64,000 nucleotides of DNA from Odontocerum albicorne (GCA_949825065.1 OX463859.1:28351847-28415846), one strand, 5' to 3'. Shown: positions 42,590 through 54,325, numbered from the stretch's first letter. Translations and numbers: made by a program. The notes: a model not told the origin generated them from the letters alone.

Positions 42590-42915
42590 GATAAATGTAA
42601 ATTGAAGGCTGATATGTTAAAAATATGAAGAAGAGCACGCTGAGATGGTTTGGGCGTGTGGAACGAATGCATTATGAAAGGTAAACTAAACAGATATAGA
42701 AAGACTAAAACAAACAGATAAGAAGACCAAGAAAAATATGTTTGGATCAAGTGAATGACATTCTGTAAGAATGAGATGTAGAAAGTCAAAGAAATCGTAG
42801 AAGTTGTACGAAAATATGTATTTGTATGTCAAAGAGACTAAAGACGTTTGTCGAGATAAAAGTCTGGCGTTCTGTTCTCTCTGTCTACTCCGACAGGGAG
42901 ATCACATGATGGTAT
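42590..42915 (+). pseudogene. LINE-E RT C-terminal remnant
   Basis: KKSTLRWFGRVERMHYER, RRPRKICLDQVNDIL and VWRSVLSVYSDREIT-type text over multiple stops. The TCTGTCTACTCCGACAGGGA end is the same as at 30700. Confidence 0.65.
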
Positions 42916-42964
42916 CTATGTATGTTTAATACCAGCACGCCATTTCAGGTTAAATTGCTTTGTT

Positions 42965-43330
42965 ATCTCACTTTTATTTTATTTATTTTACACATGACAA
43001 GAAATATACATAATAAGCGAAAAAAACAAGAGGTTATTTAATTTGGATACACATTTTTAATGGATTTGGGTTTGTTGCCCTTCATTTGTCGTGTCCCCAG
43101 TAAACTAGGCTTTTGCCTGTATCTCACTGAGGACATATAGCATGAAAAAATAAATCGATGCTTTTTTTCCAATTTTTTATTGTATAAAACCCCGTTGCCC
43201 ATTCTCATCACCCTGACACGCAATTACATATGTATACATCACGCAAATCAAACCCCTCACACTTCATTACTCCAGACATACCATAACGTTCACCCCACAA
43301 TATACCGCACATAATCATAAAAAAGGAACA
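42965..43330 (-). mobile_element. Dispersed repeat C (reverse copy)
   Basis: GTAAACTAGGCTTTTGCCTG and ACCCCGTTGCCCATTCTCAT. Same layout as 31985-32345. Confidence 0.7.
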
Positions 43331-43429
43331 AAAAATACCGATGTTTTTGCGACCATCTAACTATAATACCATATAACTATAATAAAATTAAAATATATTA
43401 TAGTTAGATGATATTATAGTTAGATGGTC

Positions 43430-43735
43430 GAATATAGATATTTTATACTCGTATAAAATATCTATGTTTGTGTATATATTTCTATCCTTTCTCTATAAAA
43501 TATCTATATTTGTTTATATATCTCTATTCTTTCTCTATAAAATATCTATATTCGTGTGTATATCTCTATCCTTTGTCTATAAAATATACATGTTATATTT
43601 GTGTATTTATCTCTATCCTTTCTCTCTGTAGATACACATAAACGTGTGTGATATATATTTGTGTATGTATCTCCATCCTTTCTCTCTGTATACACACATA
43701 AACGTGTGTGATATATAAAAATATAAGTATATTAA
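43430..43735. repeat. AT-rich tandem repeat (about 60 bp)
   Basis: Successive blocks of TATATCTCTATCCTTTCTCT and ATAAAATATCTATATTTGTG change into ATACACATAAACGTGTGTGA at the right. Four to five imperfect units. Confidence 0.7.
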
Positions 43736-43747
43736 TCTGTTATATAT

Positions 43748-43853
43748 TGTAATTTGTTTTATCAAACACTGTTTATTCCACTTTTTGTAACGGTATAACC
43801 CTACCGGTTTCAAGGCTTTTGCCTCATCTTCAGGGTAGCACAAACAAGACTCT
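43748..43853. mobile_element. Fold-back element, half copy
   Basis: TGTAATTTGTTTTATCAAAC...TAACCCTACCGGTTTCAAGG...CAAACAAGACTC, a single arm of the 51680 hairpin family. Confidence 0.65.
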
Positions 43854-44872
43854 CCTTTTTAATAATAATATAATATAATACACGTAATAATATTAAAATA
43901 CTATAATATGAATTATTATTAATAATAAATAATAATTAATATTAAAATAATTAATAATAATTTATTAATAAATATATACTCAATAAAAATTTTATAAAAA
44001 TAAAATAATATAATACACCGTTTCACTTTTCGTGACGTTCAGGCCAATTTCCCCTACCGCGCCTATAGAAGTTTACTTCAAAAACTTTAAATAATTTCTT
44101 TATAATTAATAATTGAATTTTTTTTTTATTATTTAACATGCTATATTTTGTCATAATGTTTTAGTGTAGCATATATATTTTGACTATTGTATTTTTTAAA
44201 TAAGTCTTATTTTTTTAAATTTAGTCCTTGCACGAATTAGGGAAACCTGTAATGTGCAAAGGACCTGAGAAAAAATTTATAAATGGAATTTAATCTCGCA
44301 AAAACACGGGACCGGCAACGAAAATCAAGTTTACCACGTTAAAACACAATATCGGGATACAAAGTATTAAGAAAAAAGGGAGAAAGGAAAGATACAGCTC
44401 GGGATAAACTCTTTTATAATATAACATCTGTAAAATATTCCTCAATCTTACTACGTGTCTCTTTCGTTAAGCACGCCTGAACAAGTATTAATCTAGAAAT
44501 GATGTTATTTCTTTAAAAGGTTGATAACTGCTACCCTATTCGCATCATTGAAATAACCCATATCAATATCCGTTTTAATATTATAGTGACGAGCAATTAC
44601 ATACAATAAATAGAGGTTATATTTGATGATGGCTCGCGGCTCCGAAACGCGGCTCTCGTGGCGCACAGGTAGCACTATCCGTTCAAATTAACTAACCAAT
44701 TAAACCGTAAAGTTTACGGCAACTTTTTACTGCACATCATTCCGAATAAGATGTCTTGTGTCGAGATTTTAAATGTTTTTGCTACCGAGCTGTGTATATA
44801 CAATACAAAAAGCTACTTTTATAACTTGGAGGCAGAGGTGAATCTTTTATAGATGATTTTCTTTAACATTAA
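43854..44872. other. Extremely AT-rich, then intergenic
   Basis: 43860-44020 is almost pure A/T built from TAATAATA-type words. The remainder has no recognised gene. Confidence 0.5.
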
Positions 44873-45475
44873 CCCTTCCTTCCTTACTTGTGATGTGTAA
44901 CTAGTACAAATTGCTTCTAAAAACTTTAATATCTCTATAGATATAATAAATACTGGGTTCAGATTTTAGGTATTCCTCCGTAATACATTTACGCATTGAA
45001 TGAAAAAAATAATATTAATAATAATTAGCACTTATCAGCCACATCAGAGATATTTTGTGAAAATCGGGAATAAATTCACCAATACAATCAAACGTGTGCC
45101 AGTGTGTGATGTAAGTAAATTCATTCTAAAAAAACCGCTATGGGTGAGGAAGCGACACTATTCACGCCTCACTCTCACTCTACTTCGATATATGGGAACG
45201 CAAGAAATAAAATCTCAGTTCGCTCGCTTCAGTAGCTTTCGGACATCCATTTGATGCGGTCACTTCACCCGTTTTGTGAACGTCGGCCGATGTTTTTTTT
45301 TCATGTTTTCAGCAATTTAATTTAAATTATTATCACTTTTGACTTCAAATTTAATTAATTTAAGCGATTGGCTATGAATATTCTCATTTTTTCGATTTTA
45401 AATCGCTTATTTTTACATGTGTATTGAATACACAGCACCGGAACGCGCAGATTTTTTAGCCAAGAAAGGGAAAGG
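44873..45475. mobile_element. TTAA-flanked element, family 2 (copy 2)
   Basis: TTAA is present on both sides (44869-44872 and 45476-45479). Inverted ends: CCCTTCCTTCCTTACTT at the left, AAGAAAGGGAAAGG at the right. It is a near full-length reverse complement of 26613-27195. The 84-residue ORF inside is not conserved in the other copy. Confidence 0.8.
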
Positions 45476-45479
45476 TTAA

Positions 45480-45837
45480 CGTTGTATTTTCCCGTTTCGG
45501 AACAGGGTACACTTTAACCCTATAAACAGATATGTTCTGCGTCCTAGGACATAAAATCTGCGCCCTTACAAATATGGTATAAGCTATATGTTGTATCATA
45601 ATAAGGCGCAAACTCAACTACTCGTAGTTTAATATCTGACTCGAACAAACAATTATCTTTAATTCAGTCATTGCTTTCTCTACCATCTAAATTCCAATGG
45701 TAAAAAATCTAAGATGTGAGTCAAACAGCAAGATCAATCCAACGCAGTTTTTCATTGGACAGATTTATTTAGCTCTTTTAGTTGACGCTATATAGCGCAT
45801 TGCAATCCTCTAAATAAATAATAAAGATTGGAGAAAG
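45480..45837. other. Intergenic, nothing recognised
   Basis: No supported feature. Confidence 0.35.
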
Positions 45838-45965
45838 TTGAGCTATTTGGGTAGTATTTTCTCAGATGCTGGAAGTGTTACGAGGAATATCAAACGACGA
45901 ACAAAATCAATAGGGCACTAAAATGTTCAACTATTCGTTCCTAACCTCATAGTGTTCGTAGTTCT
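45838..45965 (+). pseudogene. LINE-E RT scrap
   Basis: KLSYLGSIFSDAGSVTRNIK, matching the EFCYLGSIFSDDGRVMRDIE block of 24588. Confidence 0.6.
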
Positions 45966-46014
45966 GGTCGCTAAAGGTAAATATAGTGGATAATAACAAA
46001 CGAGTAGGCTCAAT

Positions 46015-46190
46015 AGCATATGGCAATCTCTTCCAACTAAGTGAACAGATGTTATAGAGACACTAAGGGAAAATCATACAGAAAACCTTTTTCAAAAAAA
46101 TTGTGTTCCAACAGAAATCGAACCAGCAACATTTGAATTAGAAGATACGCGTCTTACCGACTAAGCCATGCATGCATATTCATATACTTT
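46015..46190 (-). repeat. SINE family 2 (reverse copy)
   Basis: Reverse complement of a tail with TTGGAAGAGATTGCCAT and a head with GGTTCGATTTCTGTTGGAAC. Confidence 0.65.
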
Positions 46191-46224
46191 TTTATTATTA
46201 TACTCTTGAATACTAGGGGGGGAA

Positions 46225-46335
46225 ATGCATGAGTGGTTGTTAAGGAGTTGCACAGCACGAAGTGATTGGAAAGGAGTTGAACTGCTGACCTTCCGCTACG
46301 ATCTCCTGTGCGTTACTGCGCGGCCATGGTTTACA
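46225..46335 (-). repeat. tRNA-derived SINE, family 1 (diverged reverse copy)
   Basis: Minus strand: CATGGCCGCGCAGTAACGCA, then AAGGTCAGCAGTTCAACTCC. The B box has drifted. Confidence 0.6.
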
Positions 46336-46469
46336 TCAGCAGTGTTACTAGGCTTAGTGACTGTTCTGACAATGCTGACTTACACCCGCAGATGTATAAA
46401 TTAAACAAAACTACATACAACATTACATACAATTTCTTAGAAGTCCGAGCTACAACCAATTATACTATT

Positions 46470-46700
46470 ATATTTGGGTAGTATTTTCTCACATGCTGGA
46501 AGAGTTACGAGGGATATCGAACGGCGTCTAGCGATAGGATATAAATCAATGGGGCACGTTCATAGTTCTAGATGATAAAGGTTAATATAGTGCATAATGG
46601 TGTTCTAGTGCCCACCCTAATGTATGACTGAAAAGCCTGGATATTAAAAATGAGTGACAACAGCAAAAAATCCGATAGAGATGCACGGCTCGTGAAGAAT
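46470..46700 (+). pseudogene. LINE-E RT scrap
   Basis: GSIFSHAGRVTRDIERRLAI GYKSMG-like text followed by AHPNVMTEKPGY-type remnants. Same block as at 24925. Confidence 0.55.
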
Positions 46701-46796
46701 ATATGTTATTACAATATTTAATAGAGCAGGGAACGATTAAATAAGGATACCTATTTATAAGAGATGGATGTTAAGTAGAATTAAGTGAAGAATCTT

Positions 46797-46897
46797 TAAA
46801 ATGGTCGTGAAATAAGCTGTGAAAATGTTCATGGAATAAGCTGTGAAAATGTTCATAGAATGAGCTGTGAAAATGTTCCTGGAATGAGCTGTGAAAA
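46797..46897. repeat. 24-bp tandem repeat, 4 units
   Basis: TGTTCATGGAATAAGCTGTG AAAA repeated four times with few changes. Confidence 0.9.
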
Positions 46898-47215
46898 ACT
46901 TAAAAAACAAAGAAGGCTCCATCTTTCCTAACAACAGATTGAAATTGTATCGATTTTTGAATGATTTCAAAGAAAGTCTTTCCCAATAAGTGATTGAAAC
47001 TTTTACATAATTCCAAAGAACGTACTTCTCAAAAAGGGATTAAAATTGTATCGAATTGGGAATAATTTCAGAAACGTCTTATTCCGATTGAAATTATATA
47101 CATTTTGGAAAAATCCAAATTAGTGTTCCTAACTAGGAATAAATTTTGAAATAATTCCGGAAACGTATTTCCCAATTAAGAATTTAAATAGTATCGATTT
47201 CACGTCAAGTGATTT
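46898..47215. repeat. Degenerate tandem repeat, about 50-55 bp
   Basis: Around six loose copies of a block with TCCCAATTAGKGATTGAAAT, TGTATCGATTTTGGAATAAT and TTCMGAAACGTC. Strongly diverged. Confidence 0.6.
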
Positions 47216-47867
47216 TTCTCAAATAAACCCAAATGCATCACTGTATCTATTATTTTCTGTAACAGGAAAAAAAATGGGAAAACATTTTGATATCAACTGA
47301 AAAAAAGTCCATTAAAAACTAGCAAAACAACAATTATTGTAACGAGCATAAGAAACTTCATGTGACAACTGTGACTCCATAAAGCAACAAACCAATTATG
47401 ACCTTTTGGTAAGTCAGGCAATTTAAGTTTAGGACCATCTGTCATAAACTTGACTAACTACCGGTTTATAAACTTAACTATTTCGATACATCACCTTAAA
47501 TCTAACCTAACTCAGTATTTCTATCTATATTAATAAAAACGATTGCTTGTGTATGTTATATATGTGAGCGTGATACGTTTTAACATAATATGTACGGCCA
47601 GATCATCGATAAAAGAGTAAAAGAAATCATCTTAGTCAAGGGTGATAATGAGTTATTGTTTTGGAAATAGGCGTAATCGAATCAATATTATGTTACCACA
47701 AATAAACTCAAAAAAATGGTCCATTAAATATTTATTTAATTATTAAATTTAATCGTCGTTTTCTATACTGTACTGCAATTATACTACAAAAAAAGGTCAT
47801 AACAGTAATTAAGTAAACATTTTACCGAGTGATTATTTTTTTTCCTCGCATTCCATATAATATTAGG
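47216..47867. other. AT-rich intergenic
   Basis: No gene or repeat boundary recognised. Confidence 0.35.
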
Positions 47868-48316
47868 TGTTGTGTCCGTTTTTTTTTCAATTTAAAAATG
47901 AGCAACAAAAGTGAAACAAAATGGTAAAGATTGTATGTAATTCGAAAGATTTTTTTCTGCTCTATAAGATATTGTATTTGCTTTTACGTTACATATATTA
48001 TTTTATTTGATTGTAAGCCTTCAAAATGGAATGTCAAGTAGACGAAAGTGAGCATTTTGGACACCTCCTTCTGTTCGCGTTCAATCGAGGGAATAAACCT
48101 GCCAAAGCTCTCGCGATATTTGCAAAGTGTACGGTGAAGATGCTATGAATGAAGGGACAGCTCGTCGATGGTTTTTGCGTTTCAAAGACGGTAATTTCAC
48201 CTGAAAGACATGGAGTGTTCCAGACGACCAGTGGACTTCGATGAGGAATGCTTAAACCATATTATTCATGAAGATCCCCTTCAAACCACAGTCGAATTGG
48301 CTGAGCAGATGAATTC
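47868..48316 (+). pseudogene. 5' half of a mariner (same lineage as 27771)
   Basis: It starts with GTTGTGTCCGTTTTTTTTTC, the terminus also seen at 28510-28520 in reverse. ATG 48026 opens MECQVDESEHFGHLLLFAFN; an insertion after NRGNK shifts the frame, then RRWFLRFKDGNF and LNHIIHEDPLQTTVELAEQM follow. It stops abruptly at 48316 before any catalytic residue. Confidence 0.8.
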
Positions 48317-48844
48317 TGAATTGCAAACAACCACTTGTGAGATCTGGTAACTCATATTTAAAACATATTATGTTAGCAGAATAAAATCGAAATGCCTAAA
48401 GGCTGGGAATAATTGTCTGAATTGAGAAATGTTGAAATAATTGTATTCGTAAAGTTATAAATAAAAATTTGTTGACAAGAGAGTTTGTTCATTTTATATT
48501 TGTTGGGCCGCGGCGCAGTGACAATCGCATTTGTTTTTTTTTTTAATAATTTCGACAGACTGGATTTATAAATATGCTAAGCTTTTAGTTATTTCAATAA
48601 AATCATATCAACATATTTATTTGCTGAGGGTTGTCAAATCTTGTTGAAATGTTTATGCTTGAATTTTGCGGGGGTACGTCATCTGTCTCAGAACAGGCAC
48701 TGAACCTAATGAGACAACTAGTATTGTAGATCGTTTGTCTTTTGCAGAATTATGTCAATATTTAAATAAATAAATTACATTGAGCCCAATCAGATGACAT
48801 CTTAAATTCAAACTTTATATGCACCTTTATCAAAATGTGCTGTT
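48317..48844. other. Intergenic, nothing recognised
   Basis: No supported feature. Confidence 0.35.
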
Positions 48845-49350
48845 TTACACTTTCATTGTATACAGTACAAACTAGTGTGATTATTACCATATGGTAATCT
48901 ATTCCAACTAACCAGAAATATATTAAAGATACTTTAAGTGAAAACCAGACTGGATCTCTATTTAAAATAGACGATATCCGTGGCCTAGTTATTAAGGTGC
49001 ATGACTTCCAGCCTGGGGTTTAAGGGTTCCATTCCCGTTCTTTGGAATTCGATTATTTTTTAAATGGGTTATATCCTAGTTTGCACTTAAAGTATGATTA
49101 AAATATTTTTGAAAGGTTGGAAGAAATTTCCACATAGCAATAAGCTGTCAGATTGTACTATATACAACGAAAGTAATTTCCACATGGCAATAAGGCTGGA
49201 AGAAATTTATACATGGCAATAAGCTGCCAGATTGTACTATATACAACAAAAGTATAATACATCACAAAATAATTTAATATCCAGCGGGAATCGATCCCTT
49301 AACCCCCGGGCTCGAAGACGGATCCATTACCAACTAGGACATAGTTTAGT
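48845..49350. repeat. Cluster of SINE family 2 copies in alternating orientation
   Basis: 48845-48965 is a reverse tail (ATTCCAACTAACCAGAAATA). 48967-49260 is a forward copy with head ACGATATCCGTGGCCTAGTT and a duplicated tail segment (ATTTCCACATRGCAATAAG, twice). 49262-49345 is a reverse head with GGGAATCGATCCCTTAACCC. Confidence 0.7.
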
Positions 49351-49351
49351 A

Positions 49352-49745
49352 TTTATTTATTGAACACTTCATTGTAAAAACAATATGGCGGGCTTATTGC
49401 TAAGTGGAAACCTCTTCCAGCCAACCAGAAAAAAGTAAATAAAGCAATTTACGTAGACGCAAAAAAAAATATATTACTCATCTTTATAAAACTTATGAAC
49501 ATACATAATAAAGTAAACGTGAAATATCATCAGTCAAAGGAAAAGGAAGGGATGGTGGAGAGAAAAGAAAAATCAGGAATGAAACACGTTATATTTCTGA
49601 CTATTAAATCAAGAGTTTTTTTAGTCGCTTCTTAAAATATGCCAAGAACGGAGCGAGCCTAACATTATTTTGTAACTGATTCCAGAGTCTCACTGCATGG
49701 ACAGTAAAAGACGACGTAAAAAGATAGTTAAGATAGATATTATGT
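49352..49745 (-). pseudogene. LINE-A RT C-terminus and 3' UTR
   Basis: The minus-strand coding end (SFTVHAVRLWNQLQNNVRLA, then KKRLKKLLI) at about 49615-49725 precedes the 3' UTR containing CTCCACCATCCCTTCC, ending in the GCAATAAGCCCGCCATATTG tail at 49390. Confidence 0.75.
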
Positions 49746-50074
49746 GAATTTGGCGTATATTTCTCACTTAGTAGCATTATTTATGATAACTGTTATCTAA
49801 TTGTAAGGAAGACGCTCGGTAATAAACCTTGTGTCATAATACCGCAATCATGAACGGGTATCCCTGCTAGTTTGACGGCAACTGTGATGGAACAATGGCG
49901 GTCTTCTGCAGAATAGCCTCGAAGGACAGAGCACTAAATTAAAGAGTTTTATTGTGGCGGCTTTCATAAAAATATTCCCCGATCTATTTTATGATGCTTG
50001 ATGATACAATGGAATGTTTTGTGAGACCAATTCTTTAGTGAGATGTCCATTAAGAAAATAATACATTTTAGATT
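49746..50074. other. Intergenic, nothing recognised
   Basis: No supported feature. Confidence 0.35.
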
Positions 50075-51190
50075 AAAAGAACACTTACTTCTATCTTAAA
50101 ACATATAAACGAACTTCCTCTATACCTAGCCTTTGTGGACTACGAAAAGGCCTTTGACTCAGTCAAGAAATTTGCCATACTAGAAACTAAATACACAAGG
50201 CATTGATAAAGCATACATTCAGTTGTTTAAATACATCTATAAGGATGCAACAGCAAAAATACATCTCCACAAATCCTCGGAAACCTTCCAAATTGGTAAG
50301 GGAGTTCGTCAAGGAGATACTATTTCCCCAAAATTATTCACAGCTACCCTTGAATATGTATTTAGTAAACTGGAATGTGACAACGAAAGCCTAGCGATTG
50401 AGGGAAAATACCTGAGCCATTTGAGATTTGCAGATGATATCGTTATATTCTCACAAAACCCGAATGATCTTCAGCGCCAACTGCAGGAATTGGCAGAGGT
50501 CAGTAAAGAAATTGGTTTAAAAATTAATATATCACAAACCAAATATATGAACAGCTTTGCTACCCCAAAACCAATACACGTAGATGAAAAGCCACTGGAA
50601 CTTGTCCAAGAATATGTGTATTTGGGCCAACTTATTTCAGAAATAGCACGAAAGACAAAACTGATATGGAGTCCATTTGAACGTTTGAACAACATCTTCA
50701 AAAGTAATCTCTCAATATATTTAAAGGAAAAAAGTCTACAACCAGTGTATTCTTCCAGTACTTATGTATGGCTGTATGACATGGACGCACACAGCAAAGA
50801 ACACACAAAAGCTCCAAACCGCACAAAGGAGCATGGAGAGATGCATGTTGGGATATACTAAAAGAGACCGTAAACGAAACACCTGGATTCGCAACAAAAC
50901 AAAGATAAAAGACGTAATAAAGGTGTGCAAGAAAATGAAGGGGCAATGGGCGGGACACGTAGCCTGAATGTCAGATTCACGGTGGAAGTCCGAAATAATC
51001 CAGAGGTACTCAAAAGGCATAAAGAGGACCAGAAATAGATCAAAGGTACGCTGGATAGGTGAAATCAGGAATAATGGCAGCATCACATGGCACCAACGAG
51101 CACAAAACCGAATGATTAAGAGTCAACTTGGGGAGACATTCATCCAGCAGTGGATCGATCCAGATTGATAATAATGATGATGTTGATGTA
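50075..51190 (+). pseudogene. RTE-clade reverse transcriptase, most complete RT core in the window
   Basis: HINELPLYLAFVDYEKAFDS (motif A with catalytic Asp), a frameshift near 50190, GIDKAYIQLFKYIYKDATAK, GKGVRQGDTISPKLFTATLE, RFADDIVIFSQNPNDLQRQL (motif C, ADD), KINISQTKYMNS and YVYLGQLIS. An extra A near 50735 shifts the frame. The C-terminal part MYGCMTWTHTAKNTQKLQTA, TGA (50965-50967), KVRWIGEIRNNG, LGETFIQQWIDPD ends at TGA 51166. The 3' end is TGATAATAATGATGATG, the short-repeat tail typical of RTE elements. The endonuclease and finger region are missing. Confidence 0.88.
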
Positions 51191-51214
51191 TGCATAATAT
51201 TTTTATTTGATGTA

Positions 51215-51300
51215 TTCAATAATAGTGGGTTCGAATCCCGAATTAGACCATCCTTCAGGAAAGTCAACTCTGAAAACGGCGCTATTTAAATTGTCGTTGT
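51215..51300 (+). repeat. SINE family 4 fragment
   Basis: GTGGGTTCGAATCCCGAATT (B box) and AAAACGGCGCTATTTAAATT end. Confidence 0.6.
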
Positions 51301-51377
51301 ATTATTATTTTCAGAAATTACGGTATGTAAATTATAAGTTCAAGAATAAAAACATAAATTAAGATGTAATATCGTCA

Positions 51378-51470
51378 ATAGTAAAACCAGTCCGGATATG
51401 AGTACGCTAGGAATCGAACCCTAGCGTGAATGATAACCGTTAGATCACGGTCGCTGATGTAGTGCTTAAA
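51378..51470 (-). repeat. tRNA-derived SINE, family 3
   Basis: Minus strand: GCGACCGTGATCTAACGGTT (A box), CTAGGGTTCGATTCCTAGCG (B box inside a perfect T-arm-like stem), then ATCCGGACTGGTTTTAC. It is close to a tRNA, but the acceptor stem does not pair. The related copy at 57885-57965 shares the downstream GGACTGGTTT. Confidence 0.65.
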
Positions 51471-51679
51471 TCTGGATAGTTATAAAGCATATTTTAGTTA
51501 TTTATGTAGATAGTAAATAGCCAATCACCGTATGAAACGAACCACTGTAAATTATAAATTGCAACTGTAAATTATATATGATACATTGAAGGGCAATCAC
51601 ACAAGCGATACGTTTTCGTTATGGAATAATCTTACAAAGTAACGCAGATCAAAACGTCTTCATTCAATATAAATGTTTT

Positions 51680-51833
51680 TGTAATTTGTTTTATCAAACA
51701 CTGTTTATGCCACTTTTTTGTAACGGTATAACCCTACCGATGATGAGGTGAAAGCGTTGAAACCGGTAGGGTTATATCAATACAAAAAAGTGGAATAAAC
51801 AGTGTTTGATAAAACAAATTACAAAGTCTTTAA
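51680..51833. mobile_element. Fold-back element, near-perfect hairpin
   Basis: The left arm TGTAATTTGTTTTATCAAAC...CGGTATAACCCTACCG is mirrored by CGGTAGGGTTATA...GTTTGATAAAACAAATTACA. Arms are about 65 bp with a central ATGATGAGGTGAAAGCG. This is the best copy of the family. Confidence 0.9.
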
Positions 51834-51849
51834 ACCTCCACAATGTTAA

Positions 51850-52499
51850 TGCCTTAACCATAAATAATATATTAATGTTTTCGTTAACATGGTTAAACAA
51901 AGTATATTCTACGGGTTGCCATATATTCTCGATCTGTAATTTTTTTCACGCCCACGTTTCACTCTTATACATCAAAGTTGGAAGTAAAATATTGTTGTCG
52001 ATTATCATCTTAGCAGATTTTTATAATTTCCGGTTCGAGTATATATGTTTTTGTGCCCCATTGACTTTATCTCCTATCGCTACATGCCGTTCGATATACC
52101 TCGCAACTCTTCCATCGTCTGAGAAATTACCAACCGAATAGCAGAGTTCCTCAACTTGTTCTAATATTTCATTGTTTACCCATATACGTTTCTATCACCA
52201 TGAGTTGATTTTTCGCAACATTTATTCTAAGACCTTTCTCTTCGTATTTCTAGTGCAATTTGCTTTTCAAACTGTCAGTCACCTTCCTTCTCCGCTGACA
52301 CTACCATGTCATCAGCAATCCGCACCAATTTCTATTTGACATTTGTATACCACTCATTGACCTCTGTAATTCCTTCAGACATTAATCGATGTAAATATTA
52401 AACAACCAGAGTGACATGACGTTGCCTTGCTTTACCACTTTTGAAATATTAAACCACTCATTCAAGGCACCATTCACTAATATAGGTATGATCTACTTT
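51850..52499 (-). pseudogene. LINE-E RT (palm to thumb), reverse
   Basis: The minus strand contains VRIADDMVVSAEK-like text near 52300 (RT motif C), then SGNFSDDGRVARYIERHVAI, GDKVNGAQKHIYSNRKL and NHVNENINIL. It is disrupted by stops. The upstream end is separated from 53213-53280 by the TTAA element. Confidence 0.7.
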
Positions 52500-52509
52500 C
52501 GGGGTTTAA

Positions 52510-53208
52510 GGGGGTATTCTAGTCTAGAAATTTAATTTTTGTGCATATTTTTAAAATTTAGACCTTTAAAAATTCGTTGTCAAAAGAAAATTTATAAATT
52601 CTCAATATTTACGAAATTATAGCTATAAATGAGGCAGCAATTACGCCGCACCGGTATGACTCGGACAATAATCTCAAAACTTTAAACGCGTTTTTCTCGA
52701 AACTGCTTTTTTCAACCTGGTCGACATAAAATCTCAAGTTTTATTAAACCGATTACCTTTAAATTTAATACAAAAGTTTAATAAATGTTTTTATATCGCC
52801 CCTACCTTGGTTAATTCAAAACTAATTTTTTTACTATTTTAAAAAAAATTTAATATTTGAAAAAATGGGTTAAAAATGGCATTTTTTCAGACAGCCGCCA
52901 TTTTACAAACTTTTTTTTGGTACCTACTATAACGACATTATTTTTAATTAAGAAAATGTGTATAATTTTTGTTTTAAATTTACGAAAAAGCTCAAATCAT
53001 GTCGACCAGTTTACCCCCTTTTTTTTACAAGATATAACAGTTGATAACATCTTGAATTTAAAATTATTTTTTTTCAAAAAATATTTTGTACATTATCAAA
53101 TCATCAATAAACAAACTGTAAAAAAAAACACACGAAAAATGTTTTTAGTTTTTTTTATCAATTCTTAAAAAACGCCCGAAATTCTCGCCTCTAGAGTAGA
53201 ATATCTCC
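52510..53208. mobile_element. TTAA-flanked MITE, family 1 (copy 2, inserted in LINE-E)
   Basis: TTAA lies at 52506-52509 and 53209-53212. The left end is GGGGGTATTCTAGTCTAGAA; the right end, read inward, is GGAGATATTCTACTCTAGAG. It is 699 bp, longer than 41891-42435 by a block at about 52560-52700. The empty target can be read from the LINE-E copy at 9390-9450, which confirms the boundaries. Confidence 0.88.
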
Positions 53209-53658
53209 TTAATGATACAATACCACGTATTAATTAATAATCAACACCATATTCATTCAAAATTATAGATATTAGTTAATTGATTTAAAATCATTTGTAA
53301 ATTAATTTTAATGTAAATAATCAACGATAAGACAAGAGGTTCAGCAGAAAACTTATAAACAAACCGCAAATGGGGATAATATATTGTTTATGTTGATATA
53401 ATAGTTTCCAATAATCGTGACCAATTTCTTTTGAACAAGCCCACTTATATTTTGGAACAATTAAATTGAGACGAAATTAAACACTTTGATATAGTGTACA
53501 ATCAATATCGATGATGATTAATGAATGTACCTTTGTCATTTATTCGAGGAGCTCGTATCAACATGCAGAGGCGTAACTAGGTGTTTTGTCACCCGAAACA
53601 AACGAAAAATGCGCCTCTTATGTAATACAAAACTTGTAAATTTGACAGTGATTAAACA

Positions 53659-54099
53659 TGTTGTGGCGGTCGCACACTCGGATACTGTGGGTGTTCATAC
53701 ATACGGTCAATGACCGATGAAATGACCTTCGCATTCCTCGACGAAATCTAAATAAACAAGTCCAAAGTTCACACGCCGGCCATTCAAGTCCAGAGTTCAC
53801 ACGCCGGCCATTCAGCCCGCGGCCCGGAGCGGACCGCATTACACGCCGGAGCGAGAACGCACCACGGCTGTCTCGCCAGTTCGGTATTTGAATGATACCT
53901 ACATACAACAATTAATCGTTTTGCATTCACAGAAACGAGACGTAGGCATATCGCGAACGCATTCTCGCGCACATTCTAAAAAGATATAAATACCTACGTT
54001 ACTAATAAAATTCCACTCTCTTTCCGCATTGCGATCTAACGTGTTTTATTATTTATTAAATCATCTCTTCCCTTAATGACCGATCTCCTAAAATGTAAT
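53659..54099 (+). mobile_element. Solo LTR (second LTR family)
   Basis: It starts TGTTGTGGCGGTCGCACACT and ends near CCGATCTCCTAAAATGTAAT. TATAAA at 53985 and AATAAA at 54004 are in the promoter/polyadenylation arrangement expected of an LTR. An inverted copy is at 56636-57055. CAGAGTTCACACGCCGGCCA is duplicated in tandem at 53762-53815. No internal retroelement sequence is adjacent, and the end positions are uncertain by a few bases. Confidence 0.65.
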
Positions 54100-54125
54100 G
54101 AGGTAGGTATGGGCAAATATATATA

Positions 54126-54325
54126 CAGTACCCAGCGGTAAGTAATACACATGGCTTTGTAGAGCGTCGCCTCTGTCGCATGATGCGCTAACAGTCCGGT
54201 ATCTAGAAAGAGCTGTTCAACTTTTTATGAATGACAGACACGACGCTCTACAAAGACGAAATTAACCGATTACGGTCGACAGTCTCTTTATAAGCCCAAT
54301 GTGTATTAGTTACCGCCGGGTACTG
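54126..54325. mobile_element. Tc1/mariner-type MITE, 200 bp
   Basis: Both ends read inward as CAGTACCC(A/G)GCGGTAA then TAATACACAT, and TA flanks both sides (54124-54125 and 54326-54327). A second internal inverted pair is TTTGTAGAGCGTCG. No coding sequence. Confidence 0.92.

Noticed and set aside
45000..45254. 84-residue plus-strand ORF
   Set aside because: It lies inside a TTAA element; the frame is not kept in the other copy at 26613.
50736..51086. 116-residue minus-strand ORF
   Set aside because: Antisense of the RTE reverse transcriptase.
51395..51465. tRNA gene on the minus strand
   Set aside because: A good T-arm-like stem and both boxes, but no matching acceptor stem, and a related degraded copy with a shared tail exists at 57885.
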